64,000 nucleotides of DNA from Glebionis coronaria (taxonomy: Eukaryota > Streptophyta > Magnoliopsida > Asterales > Asteraceae), in the NCBI GenBank assembly GCA_025667525.1, contig CM046882.1:23882488-23946487 (forward strand). The letters run 5' to 3'. Below, one piece after another: positions 31,653 to 42,927 of this stretch. The number at the start of each line of letters is the position of its first letter. The first letter of the stretch is position 1. The translations under genes were made by a program, and so were the position numbers. The notes under the pieces were generated by a model. It had not been told where the DNA came from. It did not search any database and was given only the letters and a program-made list of their open reading frames with translations.

Positions 31653-34600
31653 TTAAGAAGTAGGAGGAATCTTACAAATCTTATCATATTGGTAATAAAC
31701 ATGCCTAATCAAATCTTTGGCCACGTCACTTGAATAGTCAATCTCAAGCTGTGTTGTCTTCATCTTTTCCAAAACTTCTTTGGACATGGGATACTGACCA
31801 TCTACAAGAAGATACTCAACAAACTTTGTAGAGCTCAAATAATACACACCAGCAGCTGAATACAAACGCCATTGAAGACCACTGACATCATCCTCAAGAT
31901 CCTTCCAAACAGTAGGATCTTCTTCTTTTGCTCCACACATTCTCTTGAATGTTGACCAAAGTTTTATTCCATTGACTGAAGTAGGAGCTTCAGTGTCATA
32001 CTTGGCCTCCAACAACCTCCAAAGGTCTACCAAGTCTTCTCTATCCACACTTGCAAAGAGAGACACAAGAGTAGTAAATGTGTGTACCTCTTTTCCATAC
32101 CTGACAATCTTCCAAAACCCACTTGCATCTTCTTCATAGCTTATGATAGGGTTTCTGGCATCAAGAGGTAACACTTGTACCATATCTGAAGCTTCCATGG
32201 GTGAGAGCTTGATGCTCCTTCTTATAACAGCTTCACTGGGATTCAATTTATCCATATCTTTAGGGAACTCAAGTGGAACTCCTTCTTCAAAGGCCTTGGA
32301 ACAATCATTGCCTTCTGAATCTCCATATCTTCTGCAAGCTCTTGTTTCCTTTCATCTGAAAGAAGTCTTAGAGTGTTCATCTCCTGCACTTTTGCCCAAA
32401 TGGGATAAGCTTTGTACTCCAATTCTTGAAAAGATAATCCCTGCAATTTCTTGAAGGTCCATCCAGTTCCATGACATATGAGTAACATGTAGTAGATCTC
32501 TCTTCTATCCCTCTTTAGCAATGAGAAAATATTGTTATCCTTGTGTTTCAGAATTACCTTGCAGTCACTTTGAACTCTTAGAAGAATCTCCAATCCCCAA
32601 ATTTGGTCTGAAATAGTCAAATCTGGATTCTCCATAATCCTAATCTCCCAAGCATGGTACATCTGAACAACTTCTGGCATATCAAAGTCTACTTTCAATT
32701 TCAACTCTTTAAGCTTCTCCCTTGCCAAGTCATCACCATATTCAAGTCTTGCTGGTTGTTCAATTATCATCACACTTGAATCTGAACTTTCTTCATCACT
32801 TCCTTCTTGTTCCTCAGAAGTGACAACAAATGGTGATTCACCAACCTTCTTCATCTCTTGTTCCACAAGTTGTGCAGCCAACCTTGAATCAAACTCTACT
32901 TGTGCTGCATTCTTTGGAACTTATACTTCTACCATGATTCCTTTACCCTTATCTAATGGATCAATGATGGGTAAGGATGATGGTAATACATGTGACGACA
33001 CTTCTTTGATGATAGTTGATGACTGGAATACATCAACCATACCTGCAGGTCTGTCAACGCTCAAATTCCTTGTGTCAGCGCCCAAATTACTCTTGTCAGC
33101 GCTTGGTGTGTCAGCGTTCAAATTTTGCTTGTCAACGCCCAACTTACTTGTCTCAACGTCTCTTGTAAATTGCTCCAACATAGCTGTAAAAGACAAGTTT
33201 AATTTGTAGGAGTTACCAGAGATCTATCAAAACCTGGTTGCTTCTTCAATGCAGTGAGGGCTTTAGCAACACCCAAAGATTCTCCATCATGTGAGCCTTT
33301 ATCACTCACATTAATCTGCTCATCCTCTCCTTTGGAAGATTCCTCCATCCCACGCCTAGTGTTAGCATTCTCTAAAATGACAATCCTCTCCCTCAATTGC
33401 TTGAGTTCAAGGCCTTGTGTACTGACTGTATGTACCAAGTCTACATTTTGCTTTTGCAAGCTAATGCAGACAGCCGTCAATTCCATCAATGTGTATGGTT
33501 TCAATCTGCCTTCCTCTAAAATGGGTATTTGACCTCCCAAGTAAGATTCATGGGGCATGGATGAGGTCTTAAAGATGTTAGGACTGTCTTAGCCTGCATC
33601 TAAGCCAGAACCAATAGTCCCAGCCTCATCCATAGCACCAACCACACTTGTGGTGGTGGTTCTCTCTACTACATGGCTAGGACCACTAGAGGAGAACACT
33701 CCAGTAGTCCTTGGGCGTTTTTGCAATCTATATTGAGGTGGGGTAGAAGATGATGTGGATTGGGTGGATGTGGGAAGGTTAAGGGGTGTTTGGGTCTGTG
33801 AAGGAAAGGTGTCAACGTCTGGATTACTTGTGTCAACACCAACATTTAATGTGTCAGCGTCGAAGGGTTCTTGGTCAATTTCCATGTGTTAAGGTGAAGG
33901 CAAAGGTTCTGGTATTGGGTTAAGTTGTGGTTGTGGGTCTGGTTGGGGTTGTGCTGCTGTAATAACAAAAAGCATAGCTTGGGTGAGGGGTAATTCACGG
34001 TGAGGGGGTGAGTTCATCTTTGTAAAAATAGCTTTATTTTGCACAGGGATCTCATAAAAGTCATCATGATCCCTTGTGTAGTAATTTTGCACATCAAAAA
34101 CCATTTGCAATAATCTGGGATAAGCCAAAGTCATCTTATTCCCTTTGTTTTTACACATGCCATCAAAAATCGTTTTGGAATAATTAAACTTTTGCCCATT
34201 TGCAATGCACACAATTGCACTAGCAATTGATCTATTAATTTCATTGTGTGCAGTACATTTGGGACTCAAACATTGTAGGATGACATGTATGAGGTACTTC
34301 CAGGCTGGGGGAAACTCTTGTTTATGATATTTGTTTAAAGTGCCCTCATCAGGTAAAGGATAACCCAAAGCCCAAAGTCCTTGTTCTATTTCGTTTATGG
34401 GAAGGGTGGTTATACCATCTGCATCATCAAGATGCAAAGCCTGGCGAACCAAGGCTTCAGTAACCACCCATGTACGCCCATGAACAATAGCTGATAATGT
34501 AGTCACATTATTAATTTTTGAGGAACTGACAGTGTTCCAAAACTGCTTAATATGAGTGACAGAGATGAAAAGAGCATGAGAAAGAGCATACCTAATAGGA

Positions 34601-34731
34601 GATGCATTCAAATACGCCACCATCTGGGTGTATTGTGGAAACAGAGTGTCATCAGCGTCCAAATAAGCAATCATGTTGTGTTGACTCCTGAATCCCAATA
34701 CCAAGTCACTTGGTTTAAACTTTGGTGCCAT
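31653..34731 (-). pseudogene. ORF3: large extra 3' ORF of the copia element, unknown function
   Basis: A frame of about 1,000 codons lies downstream of RNase H, in the position where env-like genes occur. It begins MAPKFKPSDLVLGF at 34731. Parts in order: a globular N-terminal domain of about 230 residues (YALSHALFISVTHIKQFWNTV, VVTEALVRQALHLDDADGI, QGLWALGYPLPDEGTLNKYHKQEFPPAWKYL), a proline/glutamine-rich linker, a basic stretch, a coiled-coil-like segment (33560-33360), (A/V)D repeats (33054-33158), an acidic serine-rich stretch and a helical C-terminal domain ending at 31653. I see no signal peptide or membrane span, so an envelope protein is not supported. Broken by TAA near 33888, TAA near 33589, a frameshift near 33200, TAA near 32920 and a frameshift near 32250. 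I recall similar downstream ORFs in Asteraceae copia annotations; not verified. Confidence 0.75.
33054..33158 (-). repeat. Six-copy 21-21-15-21-21 array inside ORF3
   Basis: Cores start at 33054, 33075, 33096, 33111, 33132 and 33153. The step pattern is identical to that of the LTR arrays. On the minus strand it is translated as SVD, GAD, SAD, NAD, GVD and VET spaced 7, 7, 5, 7 and 7 residues. Confidence 0.88.
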
Positions 34732-35915
34732 TGTTGAAGAAAGTTGTTTGTGAAGAATTTAGAAAGATGAATTATAGGAAGAAAATTGTTAGACAAGAAT
34801 ATGAGGTACCCTGTTTAAAAATAGGAGCCAAATATATAGGAGAGATAGGTACATGTGATTGGTCAAAAATTAGGCAACTATTTTCAAAATATAATGATGA
34901 AAATATTGAAAAGAAAATAAGTTATCTCATGCATTAATTAAAAGTTATCTGCTCCCAAAATTACGGCCCCAAAATTCGTCAAAAATAACAACTGGGTAGG
35001 TCCCAATGAGTGTCAACGGTCAAAAATAACCCATCAACTCCCAACGGCTATATTCTTGTCAACGTTTGCCAAAGCCATGTCAGCGTCTAAATTGGTCATA
35101 ACAACACTTGGAAAAATACTTGTCAGCGTCCAAAAATAAAAGTAATAAAAATGAAAAAGGACCTTAACAAAGTAATTTATCCTAGTGAAGATAACCTATA
35201 AATTGATAATTATTATAGGGCGGCAAGCACTGTCCAGTTATGCACACTTGCTTATGCAAGATAGACAAAACAGTCCTCTAGTGTCCCTTGTTAACCAAAA
35301 ATCTTAACAATTAAGTTATCTCATAAAATTCCTTGTAAATCCCAGGTAAAACCCATTATAAATCATTCCTAAGTCTCCTAACAGACCACATCCAATTCTA
35401 GGCCAAAAATGTCTTGGCAGCATGCATAATATATCAACTTTGCATGCTACAGTGCCTCATGATTTCGTAAACTAACTCATACTCACATGTGGACACAATC
35501 TAGAATTGTGATAAGAGTATTATAAGAATACCCAAAATTCTAAAGGTTCCTAAAACCTCCCCTTAAACTGTGATACATATGTTGCCCAATAATATGCATG
35601 AATATAAAAATTTATGTCAAGATAGGAATATAAATATTACAACCATCAACCATAAATGAAAACATGCTCAAATGATTCTTCAAGGATCCATAAGCAACTC
35701 TGTATCCAATGGTATAATGCTAACACCACATGCACACTTAGATCAAAAACCACAAAACTAACATTGTTGCTGACAACGTCACGATAACACTTGTCAGCAT
35801 TAAGGTAACCTTTGTCAGCGTTAGACAAATATAGTGAAAAATCTAACTTCTCAAAAAGACCAATAACAATGGATTATCCTGTACATACTTGTACATTAAG
35901 ACCCCAAAACACATA
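34732..35915 (-). other. Spacer between copia RNase H and ORF3, with two motif arrays
   Basis: 1.2 kb with no credible coding frame. It contains the TGTCARCG-type motif at 35013, 35034, 35060, 35081, about 35102 and 35124, and at 35773, 35794 and 35815, again mostly 21 bp apart. Some copies are degenerate. This shows the repeat outside both LTRs and coding frames. The spacer probably carries whatever signal allows ORF3 expression (splice acceptor or internal promoter), but I cannot pick it out. Confidence 0.6.
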
Positions 35916-37024
35916 TTATGTGAGATTGATCATTCCAATACTTGTTACCAAGTATTGAAACGTTCCAGCATCAAAAGGTTTAGTTAATAAATCAGACACA
36001 TTCTCTTCTGTGGCAACCCTATCTGGTTGTATTAAACCCTATTCAAAACAGTCTCTTATAAAATGATGTCTAATTCTATGTGTTTTGTTTTAGAATGATG
36101 TACAGGATTTTTAATAATGCATAAAGTGTTGTTATTGTCAACAAAAATCTTGGTATGCATGAAATTATACCCATAATCCAACAGCTGGTTCTGAATCCAT
36201 AAGACTTGTCCACAACAAGCAGCTGCAGCTACATACTCTGCTTCAGTTGTAGAATTGGCCACCACTGTTTGTTTCTTGCATTGCCAAGATATCAATCTAC
36301 TCCCAAGAAACTGACATCCACCAGTTGTGGATTTTCCATCAAATTTATCACAACCATAGTCACTGTCTGAATATGCAATAAGCTCCAATGGTAAATCTTT
36401 TGGATACCATAATCCAAGATCTAGATAAAATCTGAGGTACCTAAAGATTCTCTTGACAGCATAAAGGTGACACTCTTTAGGAGTCACTTGATGGCGTGCA
36501 CATGCACACACAGCAAACATAATCTCAGGTCTTGATGCTGTGAGATACATCAATGAACCAATCATTGATCTATAGTGCCTGACATCCACATCTTTTCCAT
36601 CTCCAACTTTTCCCCAAGGGTGTTCTCTATCCATAGGAGTAGTAGCCCTCTTTTCATATGGAGAAAATCGAAACTTCTTCAAGATTTCTGCCACATATTT
36701 ATCCTGAGAGATGAAGATACCATCTTCTTTCTGCTGAACTTGTAACCCTAGAAAGAAGTTTATCTCCCCCATTACACTCATCTTAAATTTGTCTGTCATA
36801 AGCTTGGAAAAGTCTTCACTCATCTTTGGATTTGTGGAGCCAAAGATGATATCATCCACATAAACCTGAACAAGTAAGACATCCTTACCAGTCTTTTTTG
36901 TAAATAATGTCTGGTCTATGGTGACCCTTTTGAATCCATTTTCCACCAGATAAGTGGACAATGTGCCATACCATGCTCTTGGGACCTGATGAAGTCCATA
37001 CATAGCTTTCTTGACTCTATACAC
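35916..37024 (-). pseudogene. pol: Copia RT (C-terminal part) and RNase H
   Basis: This contains KAMYGLHQVPRAWY, the RT active-site motif YVDDIIFGS, GEINFFLGLQVQQ and the RNase H residues in AYSDSDYGCD, STTEAEYVA and FVDNNNTLC, followed by KHIELD. A frameshift near 36060 separates the last 40 or so codons (LLTKPFDAGTFQYL), which end at a TAA at 35916-35918. A premature TAG at 37061-37063 (probably CAG to TAG) separates it from the preceding RT segment. YVDD is present, so loss of function comes from the breaks rather than from this site. Confidence 0.9.
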
Positions 37025-37060
37025 CTTGTCTGGATGTTCTGGATCTTCAAAACCAGGAGG

Positions 37061-37270
37061 CTACATGACATACACCTCCTCAAAAATTTTGCCATACAGA
37101 AAAGCACTCTTCACATCCATTTGATAGATAGTGAAGCCCATGCAGGAAGCATAGGCTAGAAATATCCTTATAGCCTCAATCCTTGCAACTGGTGCAAAGA
37201 CCTCTTCATAGTCTATCCTTTCCTCTTGTGTATATCCTTGAGCCACTAAACGTGCCTTGTTTCTGACCAC
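37061..37270 (-). pseudogene. pol: Copia RT, N-terminal/fingers segment
   Basis: A 70-codon piece ([50 protein letters not shown]) of the copia RT domain. The conserved QMDVKSAFL motif contains one of the catalytic aspartates. It is in a different frame from the preceding pol segment (frameshift near 37300) and ends at a TAG after EEVYVM. Confidence 0.9.
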
Positions 37271-39516
37271 AATGCCTCTTTCATATTTCTTGTTTCTAAG
37301 AACCCATCTTGTCCCAATAGGTCTGACATATCTGGGAAATCAACCAGCTCCCAAACATCCTGAATAGCAAATTGGTGAAGCTCATCCTGCATTGCTTCCA
37401 CCCAACTTGGTTCTTTGAGAGCATCAAAAATCTTCTTGGGTTCCAGTTGCGACAGAAAACAGGCAAACAAACATGCTTGAACAAGAGGGGTATCAACCTT
37501 CTTGTGTATATTGGCAATAAATCCTCTAAGATTCTGATGAGATCTTCTAGTCTGATTAGGAGACATCACATCTCCAATAATTTGAGAAGTGGGGTGATTC
37601 TTCATAATAGAAGTAAGAACTCCTCCCTCAAAAAGTCTGTTGTCTTCAATCTCATCATCCAAGTTACCAATATCTTCTTCAGACTGTCTTTCATCAATAT
37701 CTGTATGAACCTCTTCATTTATGTTTGAAGGTTCACCTTGTTCAAAATTGGAAGAGAAAATATGCTCAAAAGAGTTGTCAACGCCTGAACGAAGGTTGTC
37801 AGCGTTTGATCCATCAACGCCTGAAATGGTGTTGTCAACGTTTGAGCCATCAACGCCTGAATTTGTCCTGTCAGCGCCAGATTTTCCTTTGTCAGCGCCT
37901 AAAGGACAATGCATGTTGTTAACTGGTGATACTTGGGGACCACCATTTTCCTTTCCAGCAGCAGCAACAGCAGCAAAAGCATCTGTCCATATGGGAACTG
38001 TAACATACTCAAGTATGGGAGATGACTTGTCTGCTTGTGATCTAACCTCTTCATTAACCTGTGTACCTGAAACATCAACAACTGGTTCTTCCACAACATT
38101 TGAAGTTACCTTCACAATGTCTGGATTAGTAACAGGCATATAATTCAAAGTCCTAGATAGAGGTTCCAAGTCAAACAACCAATTTGGACCACTTTCATGA
38201 TCACTAGGTTTACTCTCTAAAAACCTAACATGTACTTTTTCAAGTATACGTTTTTCCTTCTTAAGGTAAACCCTATATCCTTTGCTCTGCACTGAATAAC
38301 CCATGAAGTAGCCTTCTTCACCTTTAGCACTAAATTTCCCTAAGGCATCACTAGTATCTAACACAACTACATGACAGCCAAAAGGTTTAAGAAAACCAAT
38401 ATTAGGTTTCCTTCCCCAAAGTAACTCATAAGGTGTTTTGTTATGTATCTTGTTGACCAATGCTCTATTCTGAACATAACAAGATGTATTCACAGCCTCA
38501 GCCCAAAAATCTATGGGAAAGTGAGCATCAGCCAACATAGTCCTGGCTGCTTCAATTAGGGTTATATTCTTTCTCACAGCAACCCCATTTTGTTGTGGGG
38601 TTCTGGCAACACTAAACTGCCTAGTAATCCCTTTCTTGGCACAAAAATCATCCAACAGTTTATTTCTAAACTCACCACCATTATCACTTCTAAGCATTTT
38701 AACTTCATTACCAGACTTCTTTCCAATTTGGTTAATAAAGTTAATTAAAGTATCAGCAGTGTCACTTTTCATGGCTAAAAAAAAAGTCCAAGTAAACCTA
38801 GAAAAGTCATCTGTGATGACAAAGTAGTATGATTTACCATTCAAACTCTCTATATTAGTTGGACCAAACAGGTCCATATGCAGCAAGTGAAGTGGTTTAG
38901 AACTAGAGTGCACCTGTTTAGACTTAAATGAGACCTTGTGTTGTTTGCTTGTAAGGCATGCAACACAAGAGTGTTCATTATGGAAAGCCTTTTCAGGCAA
39001 ACCATCAACCAAACCAAGTCTCACAAGTTTGTTTATATTTTTAAAGTTAATGTGCCCTAGTCTCATGTGCCATAGATTACTCTCATCAACTAAAGCTTTA
39101 GCATAGAAACATGACATATTATTATTCATCCTAATACCATTAAGATTCACATTATAAATGTCCTTATGCCTAGGTGTTCTATAGTCAATAAATTTCTCAT
39201 CTGGTATTTTAAAATCCTTGCTCAACACCAAGCATTCAGTATCGGTAAACAGAACCTTATTTTTGTTATCACAAACTTGTGATACACTAAAAAGATTATA
39301 AAGTTCTTTTACCAGAAACACGTTTTCAAAACGCAAGTTGTTGGCGAGTAGAGTTCCTTTGCATGTGATAGTTCCATATCCTCCTCCAAAGTAAACTTTA
39401 TCACCATCCTTAATGGGAGTGAAGTTAGTGAGATAATCTTCCTTCCCAGTCATGTGCCTAGAGCATCCACTATCCCAATATCCATAATCATTCACCTGTT
39501 TTTGAATGCCCCGCAC
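37246..39516 (-). pseudogene. pol: Copia protease, integrase and start of RT
   Basis: 756 codons. Protease active site WDSGCSRHMTG at the N-terminus; GAG-pre-integrase zinc-binding region (WHMRLGHIN...CVACLTSKQHK); integrase core with D in HMDLFGP and D in RSDNGGEF. The third catalytic position in PQQNGVAVRKN is valine (GTG at 38575-38577) where copia integrases have glutamate. Between integrase and RT is a linker with seven (A/V)D repeats (37778-37897). The RT start ([27 protein letters not shown]) is followed by a frameshift near 37300. The frame opens upstream of the listed start and is offset from the gag frame, so a gag-pol frameshift lies near 39530; it could be decay or a recoding site in an A-rich stretch. 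Confidence 0.9.
37778..37897 (-). repeat. Seven-copy phased array in the integrase-RT linker
   Basis: Cores start at 37778, 37799, 37814, 37835, 37850, 37871 and 37892, with steps of 21, 15, 21, 15, 21 and 21 bp. All steps are multiples of three, and the frame stays open through the array (GADKG, GADRT, GVDGS, NVDNT, GVDGS, NADNL, GVDNS). Confidence 0.88.
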
Positions 39517-39530
39517 ATAAAGAAAACAAA

Positions 39531-41036
39531 TTAGTTTTCTTTAGGAACCCAAGCCTGAGCAGACTTGGATTCATCTGGTTGTTCAATAAGAACAGACTTA
39601 GTTCTCATAACAACCCCTTGTTCATCCCTTTTTAGATGAAACACCCAGTTAACCCCAATTGGTTTTGTGATGACCTTTGAAATATAATTAAATTTGTTGT
39701 AGGTCATAGAAATCCCATTAGAATAAGGGTTTTGATCTTGCTTAGGTCTCCATGTCAAGCTAGAAGAAGCAGTAGACCCCTTTCCCTGTGGTTGCAAATA
39801 TTTAGGTCTGGCAACGTTTCTGTCACCGTTTGATTTGGTCTTGTCAACGCTGAAATTACCCTTATCAGCGTTGAACCTAGGGTTTGCTACAGGAACCCAT
39901 TGCCTATTAGACCATGTATTGGTCTTCTGAAAAGGTCTTTGTCCATGAGTGTTAGACCCTTTAGTGAAGAATGGGGCTGGTCTGACAACTTGTGGACTTT
40001 GCTCCACAAAAGTTTTGGGTCTGACAGTGTTTGACCTTTTGTCAGTGTTGACCTTGGAAGCGTTGACACACTTATAGGCTAAATGTGAAAAGATACCAAA
40101 AGTGTAACAGGCTTTTCTAGACACAACTCTAGGTTTAGAAGAAAAGAAACATGTTCCATTATCACTAACTTGGCTTTTTGGTGACCTAGTATTCCTATAC
40201 ATTTCTGCATACTTAATGTTAGGTTTTCTAACAGTATTTGCGCCAAGGTCAACAGTCTTGCCAGTGATTGGGTTTGTTACTTTGATAGGGGTCGACTCAT
40301 TTGGACTATCACAAAGCATGTCACCCTTGACAAACAAGGTAGGGTTGGCTTTCTTCCATTCATTCAAATCAGTCAACTTTTGCCTATATTCCTCAACTGG
40401 GGTAAGGACTCTTGATAGAGGAATAAATTCCTCTTCTTGGAGTTCTGGTAAACCAATCCAAGATAAGTCCTTTCTTTGGACACCATAGAAGTCCCCAGCT
40501 GGTGGTGGAACAACATAATATTCTTTCATCCCAATCCCAGTCATGTCCCTAGAATCCCTCTGTTTACTAACACATTCTCCTAGGGTTTGTGAGGTCTTAT
40601 CAAATCTCTGAATTTTAAGGTCTTCATTATCCTTATTCTTGATAGCCTCATCTAACTTAGCCTGTAACTCAGCATTGACCCTTTCCATGATGTTTCTAAT
40701 ATCATTACTAGCATTTAAATCATGTTTTAAGATATTTATTTTATCTTTTAGGTCAAGCTCTATTTTCTTATACTCAGAAACTGTCTTTTCAGTTTGAGTG
40801 AGAGCAAGTTGATAGTTAGACAACTTGTATCTCTCAGTACTCACATCTCCTAACAATCTTAAAACTTCTTTGTTAAGTCTTTTAGTATTTAAACGACAAC
40901 CCTTACTACAAAAAGCATCATCATATACCTCATTGTCTGATGAAGATGAGGAGTGTGCCATGAGAGCATATTGAACATGCTCTTCTTCCTCTATCTCAGC
41001 AACCAAAGCTTTATCCTCTTCCTCATCCTTAGCCAA
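39531..41036 (-). pseudogene. gag: Copia gag, C-terminal region
   Basis: 501 codons with an acidic start (EEEDKALVAEIEEEEH), a serine patch, a long coiled-coil-like stretch (about residues 50-150), a proline-rich region (VPPPAGDFYG), a knuckle-like remnant CYTFGIFSHLAYKC in which one cysteine is phenylalanine, and basic/asparagine-rich tails with (N)AD/(S)VD repeats near 39811-39870. The first segment of gag is in another frame: a two-base loss near 41050, compared with the small element, shifted it. Stop TAA at 39531. Confidence 0.85.
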
Positions 41037-42318
41037 ATAGCTCCAGTCCCATCAAACCATCAATTTCTTGCACTGCCACCATGGCCTTAGGATCCTGAGC
41101 CTTAACAATTTGGCTTGAGGGTTTCTCAACATCAGATCTTCTTGGAGATCTGCATTCTCTCATAAAGTTCCCTATACGATGAGAATTGTAGCACTTAACC
41201 TTGGATATATCAAATCCAGCAGTGTCCTTTGCATTGAAGGTCATCTTCTTCTTGAACCTTCTATTCCATCTGTTCGCTCTTATACTTGCAAGAGCCATGT
41301 TCAACTTTATATCCATCTCCTCCAAATGCTCATCACTTATTTGCTCAAGGTCCTCATATTTAATCACTGAACCATTGGGCAATAAAGAAATGTATGCACA
41401 CAAAGTATCCAGATCCAAACCAGCAAGCTTAACTCTTTGTGAGTCATTTTTGTACGTGTCAGCGTCTAAATGTGAGGCGTTGACAGGATATGATCCAGCG
41501 TTGACACATGTTGATCCGGTAACTAGGTGCATGTATAAATCCTTCTGATCAAATTGGCCTTCACTATGTGAGAAGAAGGCCATGTTACTATTGGTAGACT
41601 TACTTCCATGATCCAAAAGAGTTTCATTCTCCAATAGCCTCAGTTTGTTGTAAGCATCATCAAAAGTAGAACTTTTGTGAGTGTTGTTGGCAGTTATAGA
41701 TCTTGCTTCAATCTTCCACGCATCACCAAGGCTTTTAAGAAAAGTGGCAATAATATCAACATCACCAATTTGTGTCCCCATGAAGGACAACTTGCTTGTA
41801 ATGTCAAGAAGTCTGCTTCTCACACTACTTAGCTTCTCATTAGGTTGAGACATGAAAACAGCATACTCATGTAAGAGTTGCTTCCTTTACTCTTCCACAG
41901 TATCAGCATTACCACCATATGCAACTTCAAGGGCTACCCAAAGGTCTTTTGCAGACTCATAACCTCTGTATTTGTGCTGATTCTCTTGTCCCAAAGAGAG
42001 TTTCAGAATGCTTAGGGTTTTCATATCAACCCTTTTCTTTGCTATGTCATCAGCAGACACAGCTCTACCATCTTCAGGTTTTTCTTTCTTATCTGCTTCA
42101 GAACATCCTTGAACAGCTGATCTTGTAGCAATGGCATCTGCAATCTTTTGAGCTTTATTGAAAGTGTTTCCATATTCAATAATCTCCCAAAGAGTATAGT
42201 CATGGATTTGCAGATATTGCTCAAAGTTGAACTTCCATAGCTCAAAATTGTGTGCATCTAGCATAGGAATCTTGATGTTGTGGTTTGAGGAGGAGGAGGT
42301 TACTTCTGGAGTAGACAT
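41029..42318 (-). pseudogene. gag: Copia gag, N-terminal region
   Basis: Starts at 42318, 96 bp from the right LTR. The capsid-type region includes IPMLDAHNFELWKFNFEQYL, KYRGYESAKDLWVALEVAYGG and QPNEKLSSVRSRLLDITSKL. A TAA at 41887-41889 replaces a codon that is lysine in the small element; the same frame continues beyond it. The zinc knuckle reads CYNSHRIGNFMREC, with one cysteine changed to serine and the histidine to asparagine, so two of four zinc ligands are gone. The frame ends at 41029 because of the downstream shift. Confidence 0.9.
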
Positions 42319-42413
42319 GATGTTTTTAGGGTTTTGTGAAAATTAGGGTTTTGGTGATTTAGGGTTCTTGTGTTCTTTAAGATCAAAGTTTCTCAACAAG
42401 CTCTGACACCACT

Positions 42414-42927
42414 TGTTGATCCCAAACTTAGATCGATTTAGCTTGTGTAAACGAGATTAGATCAAGTTATACACGTAGAGAAACTTTGTTTATGTATAAA
42501 GTAATTCAAGTGTTATGGGGAATTAACACATAAACAAGAACACACAAAGATGTAAAACAAACTTTCACTTGATTGATAATAACGAACTTGCTTACAATGA
42601 AAGTGTTTAACGTATGAAAACTTATTATGAAACATAACCTAAAGGTCTTCTTTTATAGACATAAGAAGCCTTGTACAAGAGTCTACGTATCAACTATTCT
42701 AGGTAAAGATAATTATAGAAAATACAATGTTGATCCTATCTTTACTAGAAACAAACTAGAAACAAAATACGCGTAGACCATATCTTTCTATCAGTTTTGT
42801 CTTCAACCTATCAACGCTTGACTTCTTCTTGTCAACGCTTGATCTGTCAGCGCTTGTTTTCTTCTTATCAACGCTTGTTTTCTTCTTGTCAGCGTTCAAG
42901 TGGACTGGCTACATTTTATTCCCAATA
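42414..42927 (-). repeat. 5' LTR of the large copia element
   Basis: 514 bp, from TGTTGAT (42414) to CCCAATA (42927; the terminal CA of the other copies reads TA here). The TATA box is near 42650-42660 (complement of cttttatagac). The phased array is at 42811-42894. The primer-binding site follows on the minus strand (complement of 42399-42412). Confidence 0.92.

Larger units (their letters stand above)
31096..42927 (-). mobile_element. Large Ty1/copia retrotransposon with an extra 3' ORF, 11.8 kb
   Basis: LTRs of 505 and 514 bp are flanked by the duplication GTTCC (31091-31095 and 42928-42932). The primer-binding site sits beside the right LTR (TGGTGTCAGAGC on the minus strand, one mismatch to initiator tRNA-Met), and a purine-rich tract sits beside the left LTR. 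The order on the minus strand is gag, protease, integrase, RT, RNase H, a 1.2-kb spacer, then a 3.1-kb ORF before the 3' LTR. Integrase before RT identifies Ty1/copia. The LTRs differ by roughly 3 percent plus three small indels. gag, pol and ORF3 all carry stops or frameshifts, and the integrase catalytic glutamate is lost. Confidence 0.94.

Noticed and set aside
31653..34731. ORF3 as a retroviral-type envelope gene
   Set aside because: The position fits, but I see no signal peptide, no transmembrane segment and no cysteine-rich ectodomain.
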